From NCBI GenBank assembly GCA_023213395.1, contig CM041465.1, positions 25,675,741-25,739,740 of the forward strand: a stretch of 64,000 nt of DNA, written 5' to 3'. The notes under the pieces are model-generated. The model was given only the letters and a program-made list of their open reading frames with translations. It did not search any database and was not told the origin of the DNA. Of the stretch, positions 33,988 through 44,374 are shown piece by piece (positions within the stretch are counted from its first letter, which is position 1; every line of letters starts with the position of its first letter). This DNA comes from Cycas panzhihuaensis (lineage: Eukaryota; Cycadophyta). The position numbers and the translations under genes were made by a program.

Positions 33988-34575
33988 TCCCATCAGGTTT
34001 AGATCCATTCATTCTAGTATAAAGGATGGGTCATTCTCTTTGTTCGATGAGTTAAAGACCATTCCTACTTGTATTTCAATTATAGATTTGTTGAAGTGTT
34101 TTTGTAAGTAATGTTAGTTCTTATTTGATACATTAGAAGTTTCTATTATAGTCTCTTCATACGCTTCTATATTTTCTTTTGACCTAGCCACCTTATCTAA
34201 TTATACCACTCATTCTCCAAATGATATGCTTCCATTTTATATTGAGATAATAAAGAATGACATCAACATTAAATATGTCATCATTGATGAGGGATCATCT
34301 ATTAATGTAATCCCCCTCCATCTTGTTGAGGATTTAGAAATTTTGGTCTTTGAACCATGTGAGTGGATTTGTTAGGGATGCGATAAAAATCAAAACTTTC
34401 CTCTTGGTCAAGTGACTCTTCCCCTAATCCTAGAAGAAAAAATGATTCTTACTAAATTAACTATTATTGATCTTGATTTAGAATACAACATCCTTTTGGG
34501 TAGATCATGGATTACCCAAATGGATGTTATTTATTCTTTCTTTTTTGGTGAACTTGGGTTTATCCATGAGGGATA
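33988..34575 (+). pseudogene. E1 protease remnant
   Basis: 'IKYVIIDEGSSINVIPLHLV' near 34270-34330 holds the retropepsin Asp (I-D-E-G in place of D-S/T-G). 'GQVTLPLILEEKMILTKLTI' and 'EYNILLGRSWITQM' (34470-34520) complete the domain and match E3 25457-25755. One in-frame stop after CEWIC (34366). Confidence 0.8.
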
Positions 34576-35880
34576 ATTATAAATTATAAAATGAAAATTA
34601 AAACCAATTAAACAATTAGTCCCACTTGTTGAGACTCTTTTATGAGCTTAGTAAGTCATTAAGATCCTTCGAGTATTTCTTTCAATCATTAGGTTTAGGC
34701 TAATACTTTGCCATTGAAACTCCTCCTCCTTAGGGAGAAGTAAAGGACATTGATTTGGTGGAGATTGTCCTTATTTCACCATGTTCCTCATCCACTCCTC
34801 AATCTTTTGATTTGACTTATCAATATTTGGTTTCCTCTTCTTCTTGTAATGAAGAAATAAATTTACGTCCTATTATATCTTGTGAGGAAATGCCTATGAG
34901 CCAAGCTATTGATATAAATGTTTCTCTCTTTACTTAAAGCTATTTCTCATAGTCTTGTATTTGCCTTCAATGAAAAATGCTTTGGTTTCTTCCACTACAA
35001 GTGATCCTTCAACTAATCATATAATTTCTCTTCCATATGATATACCTACTAATACTATACCTCTTTTCTCTCATTCTTCTCTTTTTATTACTTGGTTAAA
35101 TAGACATAAGAAAAAGATGTTATTACATAGGCACCCAGACTTAGAATCAAATGGTAAGATTATTAATTCATATGATATGCTTCAAAGGAATCAAAGTACT
35201 CCCATTTGAGTGCAAGAAGTGAATTTGGTTTCTACTATTTTATTTTCTTCCCATCCTTTTGTGGATATTTCTCTATCATCCCTCATCTTCATATCTTTGT
35301 CTAATTAAGACTATCATTCTTATCATCAAGAATTTGAATGAACATTTACATCAACTTGGGAATTTATTAATAGGTCTATTCCTTTCTCTTAAGTTTCTTG
35401 ATCATTGAGTTTGTTCCCACTTATCCAGACTCTTTGATTAATTCTCCTTTACAATTTAAGTCCTCTTCTAGGTCTATTGATCTACTAAGGAATGTACTAC
35501 TTGTCGATCTTTTTCACTTAGATTACTTTAAAAACAATGATGTGATTCTTAAACATCTAGTGGGATCTTCTCCTAATCTTCCCTTCGGACATTATAGATT
35601 GGGTTTTTCAAAGGTGATACAACCTTATTCATCTCTAGTTGATCATTCTTGACCTTAGGGGATAATTTCTCTTATAGAACCTTCTCCTCCATATTTTGAA
35701 TAGGGAAATGCTATGCTCATGGAGTAAACTATAGATGTTGACTTAGAATTGGACGAAGCCTTAGGATTATTAAGTTTGGAGCTAGTTTTAATCCTCAAGA
35801 GATTTCTCAAATTTAGGATCTTTTTATGAGTTTCATTCAGTTTTTACTTAGGACTATAATGATATGTTCAATCTTGATCC
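34576..35880 (+). pseudogene. E1 protease-RT linker
   Basis: Several short open stretches (34755-34937, 34955-35209, 35398-35652). The last carries 'DYFKNNDVILKHLVGSSPNL', conserved with E3 17590-17856. Ser rich elsewhere. No known function. Confidence 0.65.
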
Positions 35881-36540
35881 CTAAGTTGTTAAACATAATA
35901 TCACTATCATTCCTAATATTAAACCTAAATGCCAAAAACAACAACCCATTCACCCATATCTTTTTATGATTATTAAACAAGAAATAAAGAAATTATTAAG
36001 AGTCAAATTCATTGAGAGTGTGAATTATTCTCAATGGGTTTTCATTATAGTTCTAGTTGCAAAGAAAAATGGTTCAATCTGAATTAGTATTGGCTTCTAG
36101 GACATTAATGATACTTGTCCTAAGGATAATTTTCCTCTCCCTTTTCTTGATCAGATTTAAGATCAAATGGCTAGTTTCAAGATGATGTCCCTTATGGATA
36201 GCATTTTTAGTTATAATTAGATCTTCATCTCACCTTGAGATCATCATAAGACTACATTTACTAATCCTTGGGGTACTTTAATTTACAAGTTCATGCCTTT
36301 TGGACTAAAAAATATTGGTGCTACTTATCAAAGAACAATGGTTTATATCTTTCATGATCTCATCAGTAATATTATTTCTATATACTTAGATGATATACTT
36401 ACTCTTTCTTATAAAATACATAATCATGCCCATTACTTAAGAATAATCTTTGAAAGATGTAGAAAATATTATTTATGTATGAATCCATCTAAATGTGTTT
36501 GCCATGACATTAGGAAGAATGTTGGGTAACATCATCTCCT
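35881..36540 (+). pseudogene. E1 reverse transcriptase remnant
   Basis: Starts around 'KQEIKKLLRVKFIESVNYSQ' (35980-36040), then 'VAKKNGSI.ISIGF.DINDT' and CPKDNFPLPFLDQI (36115-36165). The open stretch 36293-36529 is 'MPFGLKNIGATYQRTMVYIF', with YLDD intact (ISIYLDDILTLS, about 36370-36405). Six or more stops in under 700 bases, mostly at Gln/Arg/Trp positions. Confidence 0.9.
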
Positions 36541-37440
36541 ATGATAGGATTAAAATAGATCTCGACAAAATAAGGGCAATTGTTGATATGGCCCCTCCTA
36601 AAAATAAAGAATAGATTAAATCCTTTTTAGGTAGGCTTGATTTTTTGAGATATTTTATTGCCAATTTTGCTTTGGATGCCAAGCCTATCATGAATCTTTT
36701 AAACAAAGACATTGAATTGTAGTGGACTCCTTAAGTTTAATAGTCCTTTGATAAATTGAAGCAAGCCTTAATCTCAACATTTGTGCTTACTCCACGAAGG
36801 TTTGATAAACGTTTTATCTTATATACTTCATCTACAGAAGAATCATTAGTAGTTATGTTAGTATAAGAGGATAATTTTGGTAAAGAACAAGTGATCTACT
36901 TTATTAATAGGACTTTAGTAGTCACTAGGCTCCATTACCCTTTTCCTAAAAAGGAATATCTTGCCTTAATCTTTATCATTAAGAAGTTACAACACTATCT
37001 TCTTGGGAATAAGGTCCATCTTATTATCCAATTTGATCCTATTAAATATTTACTTACCAAAACCAATCTTACTAGATGATTAGGCAAATGGTCCTTATTA
37101 CTATAAGAATTTGAATTTCAAATCATCAATAGAAAATCTTAAAAAGGCATAGTCATTACAAAGATCATAGTTGATGCTCCTCTTCCCAATCTTACTAGTC
37201 AACCTATTGATGATAATCTTCCAGATGAGTATATCCTCCATGTCCAGGCTCTCCCTTTTGAAGATTCCTAGTATGGAGAAATTAAATCATACCTTCATGA
37301 CCAATCTTTTCCTTCATCTTCTACATCCAAGAAGAGAAGATAAATTTGAGTTATCGCTAGATAATATCTCTTACTTGATGGCATATTTTATAAATATTCT
37401 TTTGATATAATTCTATTAAGATACTTTTCCCTGAATGAAA
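36541..37440 (+). pseudogene. E1 first RNase H and connection to integrase
   Basis: 'FLGRLDFLRYFIANFALDAK' (36620-36680) is the RT connection. 'FILYTSSTEESLVVMLV' and the open stretch 36891-37079 (KKEYLALIFIIKKLQHYLLG) are RNase H. 'FEFQIINRKS' and 'YLLLDGIFYKYSFD' lead to INT. The first RNase H Asp reads Ser (YTSS). Confidence 0.82.
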
Positions 37441-38195
37441 CACTTGTAGCCTTTAATAGAATCTCATGAAAGAATGTGTGGTGAATGTTTTGGTAGTCAG
37501 TTTAACATATCCTTCATATGGGTTATTATTGGCCCATCTTATTTAAAGACGCTCATGCTTACATATAAAAATGTGAAAAGTTCTTATCCCATGTGACCTT
37601 AATACATAAACCTGCATAAGAATTGAAATCGATTATCTTGCCTTGACCTTTCTCCCAATGGGGTTTCAATCTTATTAGTCAAATCTTTCCAACATCATCT
37701 AATGGTCATAAGTTTATTATTACCACAACTAAATACTTTACTAAATGAAGTAAAGTTATTTTGTTAGTTTCTACAATTAGAAAAGTAATTACGATATTCA
37801 TCTTTTAAGATATCATTTATAGATTTGTGGTGCTAGATATTATTATTACTAATAATAGAACTTCATTTTATAATCCCTATGTCACTGACTTATGCATTAA
37901 ATTTCATATTACCCATAGATTATCAACCCCTTATCACCCTTAGGAGAATGGCCTAGTTGAGGCTTTTAATAAAATTTTAGCTAAGATTTTTGCTAAAACT
38001 ATCACAACGTCTCATAGAGATTGTTATTATATTAAACAATTTTTGACATTATGGGCTTATAGAACCTCAATTAGAAATGCTACGAGCATGATACCGTTCT
38101 CTCAAGTTTATGGTGTTAAGGCCATCTTCCCATTAGAAGTTGAGATTTCTTCTTTACATGTCTCATTGAAAGAATTCATTGATAAAGAGTTCTAA
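37441..38195 (+). pseudogene. E1 integrase remnant
   Basis: 'MGYYWPILFKDAHAY' (37517-37562) matches E3. Core: QWGFNLIS, where the first catalytic Asp is Asn (37659-37680), IITNNRTSFYN, where the second Asp is Asn (37837-37870), and ENGLVEAFNKIL with the Glu kept (37944-37980). 'FSQVYGVKAIFPLEVEISSL' (38098-38155) is the conserved end of the core. Inactive as written. Confidence 0.9.
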
Positions 38196-39225
38196 AGGGA
38201 AACATGCCTCTTGATAAAGAAGTTGAGATTACTTCTTACTCTCATAAAAGATTTTACCCATGATCATATAAGTCTATTACTCTGTCTAACATATGTATTA
38301 ATTGTGAGTACTATTTCTCAAGGGTATTGGTCTTTTTCTCTTTTGAGATCGTACTCAAGAGAAAATTTGGACTCCCAACTTTGTCATTTATTTTAATCCT
38401 TGAAAAGAAAGACTTCTTTATTAGCTTTAGATACTTTATTAGTTGTTCAAATCATACCTTTACTTATTAGCTCTTTATCCTAAGGATTCCTTCTTGGTCA
38501 TTTATCACCTATTATTTTCTTTTCTCTTTTTTATTTGTCCTTAGTTCTCTCTATTTATATCTTGAAATGAGTACTCATTCTACTACCTTCCTTTTATGTT
38601 TGGAGACACTACAATTTTGATTTTCTCATTCTCCTATGGTTCAATCCTTAATGAGATTAGTCTCTTATTTTATTTTGATTCTATTAAAAAGGATAAATCT
38701 TTACTACACTAAGTAAAAGAACTTTATAATTAGATGGTTATGTGTCCTTTCTTGTAAATATCAAAAAAAGAGTAAAAGGCAAAAGTTTATTCTACAAAAA
38801 AGAAAAAATAAAAATAAAATAAAAAAGTAAATTAAAAGAAGAGAATAAAAAAATTAAAAAAAAATAAAAAAAGAGTAAAAAAAGTTTTAAAAAACCAAAA
38901 AAGAGTATATTGTTATTATTCTCTTATAATTTAGGACAAGTCATATAATGGCTTCATCCCCACCTATCCACATAATAGGTTGGGTTTATTTAGATGAGTC
39001 ATTCAGGATGTTTGGGTCTAGTTGTTTTGGTCCATCATGATCTTAGTTATGATTAGACCTTGCTTGAAATCTTTTATTCTTGTTGATTATAGTTAACCTA
39101 ATTGTGATTTTTCTTTTTTCTCTTTGTAATTAGAACTAACCTCTTTACTACTATCTCTTTATTAATTGATTCTTGTACTCTCCTTTATCAATTATACTGT
39201 CTCCAAATTCTAGTCCTATCTTCCC
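38196..39225 (+). other. E1 spacer between integrase and second RNase H
   Basis: No domain recognised. It includes an A-rich tract at about 38764-38910 (runs of A with G and T interruptions). E3 holds its antisense gene at the equivalent place; I see no PMD motif here on either strand. Confidence 0.55.
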
Positions 39226-39660
39226 ATGGAATTAAGCATTTTCACTGATGGAGGTAGTAGAGGTAACCCAAGACTATCTACTACTACTTGGTTGATCTAT
39301 GACCAATTAGGAAATCCTCTCCTCTCTGTTGGCCTATTTATACCTAGAGTAACTAACAATGAAGCTAAATATTCTACCATTATTGGAGCATTATATGAAA
39401 TTTCTCATTCTTATCGTTGACTCATTATCATTTATTCTAATTCTTATATTGTAGTCTATCAATTAGTTAGGATATATCAGGTGCACTCTTCATGACTATT
39501 TCACCAAAACCCAACCCTCATCACTTCTAGTAAGTTTCTTGTATTTTTTAATGTGAAAATGATTAGTTTAAGATTTGTTTCATTTGCATTAGGCCATGTT
39601 TTATTGAAATGTTATATTGATTCTATCAATGATATATATTGAATGATGATGGATATATTA
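39226..39660 (+). pseudogene. E1 second (archaeal-type) RNase H
   Basis: The open stretch 39226-39420 starts MELSIFTDGGSRGNPRLS, the RNase HI signature with the catalytic Asp in FTDGG. It continues 'WLIYDQLGNPLLSVGLFIPR' and TNNEAKYSTIIGAL with the catalytic Glu. After a stop, 'IIIYSNSYIVVYQLV' shows the second Asp changed to Asn (usual YSDS). The FTDGGSRGNPG form is typical of the extra archaeal-type RNase H of Tat elements. It lies downstream of INT. Confidence 0.85.
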
Positions 39661-40449
39661 TTATGCTATCATTTACTAATGAGTGATAACTATGCCATCA
39701 AATCTCTCTTTCATAATAATTCTTAATTATTTCTTCCTTTAAAATATTATGCCTCCTTGCTTTTATCTCAATTTCACCCTTAGATTATCTTTTTTAATTA
39801 ATTTTTGGGCTTATGCTTATTATTTTCATTATTTTTTGGCCTATTTATTTTATTAATAAAGTTATTTATACTAAAATGTATTAATAAAAATCATTCTTTA
39901 ACTTTTTAATAAGCCATTTTTATTTTTTTATTCATCACATTTTTAGCTCTTCAAAAATGTGAACAGTCACATTTTTTATTGTCATGCATGCAAAACTTTT
40001 CTAATGTGTTAATTTTATACATGCCACTACCTAGATTTGATAGAAACCTACCCCAATCATGCCTAAAAATCATGGAAACCCTATTGTCTTCTATCATTTA
40101 AAGTTTGTAATATAAGAGATTAAGATTTTAAAAGTGCTTCTTGATATTTTTGAGAGATTTTACAACTGCTACTTGAAAACATTTTTGAATGAAGAAAGGG
40201 TGAAGTCAAGAGAAGGATTTTAAAGATTTGGTTGCTATTTTATTTCTGCTTAGATTTTAATTATTGGTATTTATTAGAATACTTGGATTTTCATAAAATG
40301 TTTAGCTTCAAACTTCTTTTCTTCTTACTAAGATCTTTCGTATTATGGATTCTTGAAATCCTATCACTCTTTTATGATAGTTTGTGCTTAGAATCTTTCC
40401 TTTGTTTTTGGTGATATTTGAGGTACCCTTATATTTATTTTTTTCCTTG
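39661..40449 (+). other. E1 3' untranslated region and start of 3' LTR
   Basis: AT rich, no gene. The LTR start cannot be fixed because the matching part of the 5' LTR lies left of the window. One candidate start is tgtgaacagtcac at about 39958, without a clear polypurine tract. Confidence 0.5.
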
Positions 40450-41491
40450 GGAATTTGGCTAAAGGTTATACCCTTTATGGGATAAAAAGATACTAGTTTA
40501 TTGTTAAGTATGGTCATATCTTCACTAAGAAGATGGTTACTTTCTCCCATTCTTTTATAGCTTTCCAAATCCCCAAGAGGTCTACTTTCATCTTAGCTTA
40601 TTTGTGGCTATCATTGAGCCTATTATTCTTGTATTTCTTTTTTCATCCTTTGTCAATTTTAAAAGAAAAATTGAATAAGATTTATCACATGAAAGAGGAA
40701 AGCCATTATGAGACATGAGTTCATTAATAGACTAGAAATTATAGAAAGTTACCAGTATTATTCTTATTTGACTTCATTCTTTTCATTACTCTCTTATTTT
40801 AAAAAGAAATCTGAATAGATGAATGATATGTCATTGATGTGATCAGATTATATGAGATTCAAGGATCCTTTGGTGTCTAAAAGACTCCATTTGTGATAAA
40901 ATCTCTCTACTTTTTAGTTTATTATTTATTTATGGAGGATAACTTGATTACACGTAACTTGATAATCTGAATATCATTTATTATAGTACAAATATATCTT
41001 TAAAATCCCTCTTTTAATCTTAGAATAATTTTCTAAAAAGAAAATAGCATGTAATTAGAATGAAAGCTTCATATAAACATTGCATATTATTGGATCTCTT
41101 AGTGATTTACATATAAAGTTGCATGTTATATTAGTTACATTTCATGCTAGTTCTTCTTCATTGAAAAAGGATGTGTTGCATCTAAAGGAAGTCATTTCTT
41201 TTTCATTACATGCGTGTTTAGTTTTCTTATTTATGTGTTAAAAAGAAAGTGGATAGTTCTTATAGTTTCATTGTTTGCTCTTGTGATTTCATTTTATTTT
41301 AGAATTAAAAAAAAAAAAAAAAAAGAGAGAGAAAATTCTTTCCATCACTTATCCCTTTTCCTTCATTTTAGTAAAACTCAAAAAGTTAAAAGAATAGGAG
41401 GAAAGGAGTCCTTAGGAAAGATACAAGATACATTGTCAGTGTAATTCTAAATTTAGAACTCCTCCACTCGATTGTGTAGGCTAGTAGATTC
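40450..41491 (+). repeat. E1 3' LTR, truncated by E5
   Basis: Aligns with 1-1090. At 41491 the match stops abruptly ('gctagtagattc' versus 'gttagtggattc' at 1079-1090) and the E5 LTR begins. A run of 18 A at 41307-41324 replaces a shorter A-rich patch in the 5' copy. Confidence 0.87.
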
Positions 41492-41804
41492 TGAAGGAAG
41501 GATGGATCTAGAGAATAAATCACCCACATATATACAATGGCAATGGAGAATAAAAATGAGATGAAAACAAGATATGAGAGCAAAGCTTGGAGGTGAGAAT
41601 AAATAATTACTCCCTCCTTGAAATTTTGCCTTTTATTATTGAGGGTGAGCATTAGTGTTAGAATTTTTTTGCCTAATGATATGAACCCGAAATTATAACA
41701 AAATACACATAAAGTGCATTTCACTAAGAGACTAATACTAATAATATACCCTAAGGTCACTTAATTAATCTACGTAAATGACCTTGATTTATTAACCTAT
41801 TTCA
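41492..41804 (-). repeat. E5 3' LTR
   Basis: 313 bases, + strand tgaaggaagg...ctatttca. Its minus-strand start tgaaataggttaat matches the E8 LTR starts at 55224 and 62608; the rest is more diverged. Confidence 0.82.
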
Positions 41805-41815
41805 ATCCCCCCCTT
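41805..41815 (-). promoter_or_regulatory. E5 polypurine tract
   Basis: Minus strand aaGGGGGGGat directly before the 3' LTR, the expected plus-strand primer site. Confidence 0.7.
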
Positions 41816-42200
41816 AATAGTATAAGGTCATTTTGAGAAAATCTATTGTATGAGGTCATAATTTGAACCTCATTATTATAGCTAAATCAAAATGGCTAAG
41901 GTGGCTCTTGATGTAGCCTGATAGCTAAGCAATTTAAATGTATAGCTTGATCTGTTGAGTCTCCATATACTGTTTGGTCATCCTCTATGCCCTTTTAGGT
42001 TTTCATAGGTTCTGATTTTTTAAAACTAGTATAAATCTTATCCTTCCATGCCTACATGGGGTTTTCACAAATAGGATAGAGTTGAGACTTACTTTTATTC
42101 TTTCTTACCTATAGAGGGTTTTCATGAAAAGAATAGAGTATGATGATCCTATTGCCATCTTCTTTGATAAGTCAAAGATGGAGGCTCTAAGGTCAAGCTA
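41816..42200 (-). other. E5 3' untranslated region with repeats
   Basis: It contains two copies of a 'ggggttttcac..ataggatagag' unit at about 42056-42080 and 42117-42142. These correspond to the 57-bp repeat in the E8 3' region. Confidence 0.65.
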
Positions 42201-43740
42201 CCTTTAGAATGATTCAAACTTCACCTTTTATAGTGGTTTGGTGGAGATATTGGCCACTTGATCTATTGAGGCAGTATTCTAGTTGAATTGTGCCCTCATA
42301 AAATAGTTCTCTAATTTTGTGGACTTTTGTACTTATGTGTTTGGTACGATCATGAAATATAAGATTTTTTTCCATATGGATTGCTAATTGATTATCTACA
42401 CAAAGGCCAATAGGACTTGTTTGGGTGATATTAAATGTTTCTAATAATTTTCTAAGTCATATTACCTCTATGCTGGTCTCTAAAACAATAATATATTCAA
42501 CTTCAGTAGTTGAATTAGTAACTATCTTCTGTCATCTGGATCTCCATGATATTGGTGTTGTTCTAAGAAACATTACATACCTAGATGTAGATCTTCCTAT
42601 ATCTTTATCTCCTACAAAATCTGAGTCTATGTATATAGAAAGCTTAAATTCATTATTAGGTTCATATAACAGACCAAATTTACTAGTTGGCTTTAGATAT
42701 TTTAACCTGCTAGTGATTCTACTTTAAATTTATCATAAATCATATAAGAATACTGATAAAGTGCGCAATATCTAGCCTTATATTGGTAGTGTAGATGAGA
42801 CTACCTATAAGTTTCCTATAGAGTGTTGTATCTACCTCCCTAGTGTCACCATTAGCTAAGAGTTTGGTATTAGGTTCTATAGGTAAATCCATTAGTTGAG
42901 TATCTTCTAACTAAAACTTGGTTAGAAGATCGTTAATGTATTTTTCTTTGGAGAGAAAAAATTTTCTATTATTTTGTGTTACTTCAATTCCCAAGTAATA
43001 TTTCATCAAATTAAGGTAAGATAATTTGAACATTTTGCCAAGGTACTTTCTTAGTTGGCTTATTACTTATTCATTATTACCTGTTACTAGTATGCCATCC
43101 ATAAAGATTATAAGTGACTTTATCTTTTTGGCACTTAATAAATAATGTTGAATCAATATCTTGATAGTCACAAACCTCATATCCAAGTTACCTCATTCTT
43201 TTAGACAACTTGGCAAACTAAGAATGAGGGGCTTATTTAAGGCCATATAAGGACTTTCTGAGTCTATAAACCTTATGCTCTTGACCTTCGATCTTATATC
43301 CTTTTAGTTGAGCCATGTAAATTTCTTCTTTAATATCCTCATTGAGAAACATGGTCTTAATATTAAGCTGGTGGATTTTTCAGCCATGTTGAGTAGCCAA
43401 GGCCACAAGAGTTCTAATTGTAAGCTACTTAGGTATAGGTATAAAGACTTTAGTGTAGTTGACACCTTCTCTTTGTGTGAATCCTTTAGCTACCAACCTC
43501 GCCTTATGTTTTTCAAGAGTGGTATCTGATCTATATTTATTCTAGACATCCATTTATTTTGAACTACCTTTCAACCAAGTGGTAGATCAATGAGCTCCCA
43601 TGTACCATTTTTTATGAGAGATTGGTATTCTTCATTCATTGCATTCCTCCAAACTATATGTTTCATAACTTCCTAGTATGAGAGGGCCTCTTCATTAAGA
43701 GTAAGGTGTAGTTTTGTCAGTTCAAGATCAGTATATAATG
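42201..43740 (-). pseudogene. E5 reverse transcriptase and RNase H remnant (copia)
   Basis: Minus-strand motifs: 'NAMNEEYQSLIKNGTWELID' (about 43575-43635), FSMRILKKKFTWLN (about 43310-43355), 'IIFMDGILVTGNNE' (about 43075-43115; YVDD reads FMDG), 'LMKYYLGIEVTQNNRKFFLS' (about 42945-43005), 'LYRKLIGSLIYTTNIRLDIA' (about 42770-42830). RNase H ends near 42205 in 'DQVANISTKPL'. Many stops. Open + strand frames here, such as 42425-42727, are its shadow. Confidence 0.85.
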
Positions 43741-43928
43741 ATTCCTAAATCCTTGCTTTATGAGTAATTCGAGTGCCAAATTTTCCCACCTTATCTAGTC
43801 GTATGTCCTTGTTGAGCTTGTGGGCTTCATGAGATCCTCGAGTTAGGAATGAGGTCCTCATTTCCTTAACTTCTTGGTTCTCATCTTGTTCATTAAAATG
43901 ATCATTTTGTGAAGAGGATATTGACATG
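43741..43928 (-). pseudogene. E5 INT-RT linker, RT side
   Basis: A 60-residue open stretch with 'SISSSQNDHFNEQDENQEVK', matching E8 'SSISSMLNISYDPF.D.NEDQ' at about 60390-60450. E6 inserted directly upstream (minus strand). The other side of the linker is at 52430-52780. Confidence 0.8.
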
Positions 43929-43930
43929 CC

Positions 43931-44361
43931 TATTAAAATATAATATTTAATGTGAGTCCATTATACACATGCACTTCCCACCATTCACCCACTTCAAGAT
44001 ATGTGAGACATACACATATCGATGTTATCCCACTATTGGATGATGTAATGACTCATTGTATACGATCGGATACTCATAAGGTGATTATCACTATATATTT
44101 ATACTCTCACCACTTGAGAACTTGAAAAATGAAAGAGGAGAAAGATGTAATCTTTATGATCATAAGTGGAGTCCTAACTCTACATTTTCCTGTAGTTTTT
44201 CCCACACTGGGTTTTCCACATATAAATCTTGGTGTCTTATGGTGATGATTATGCTTGTTGATGTTTATTTTATATGTTTAATATTTTATACTAATGAATT
44301 CATATTATTGCATCTTCATACTTTTAATATGGTATCAGAGCCACGCATATCTTTTTTAACA
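43931..44361 (+). repeat. E6 5' LTR
   Basis: Starts tattaaaata (TG changed to TA) and ends ttttttaaca. It aligns with 51996-52429. Near its end it contains a PBS-like tggtatcagagcc (44330-44342), also kept in the 3' LTR. Confidence 0.85.
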
Positions 44362-44374
44362 TGGTATTAGAGCA
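44362..44374 (+). promoter_or_regulatory. E6 primer-binding site (initiator tRNA-Met)
   Basis: tggtattagagca directly follows the LTR end AACA, with one change from tggtatcagagca. Confidence 0.82.

Larger units (their letters stand above)
1..41491 (+). mobile_element. E1: Tat-type Ty3/gypsy LTR retrotransposon, outermost host element
   Basis: Domain order on the + strand is 5' LTR (1-1303, left part missing), PBS (1304-1321), gag, then after the E2 insertion protease, RT, RNase H, INT and a second archaeal-type RNase H, then a 3' LTR cut at 41491. Order RT-RNase H-INT makes it Ty3/gypsy. The extra RNase H and the non-Met PBS, shared with E3, point to the Tat lineage. E2 (3688-33982) splits it, with a 5-bp duplication. 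All reading frames carry stops and frameshifts. The rest of its 3' LTR should lie beyond E5, outside the window. Confidence 0.85.

Noticed and set aside
42425-42727. 100-codon + strand frame
   Set aside because: Complement of E5 RNase H; the E8 counterpart gives the same shadow at 61701-61916 on its minus strand.
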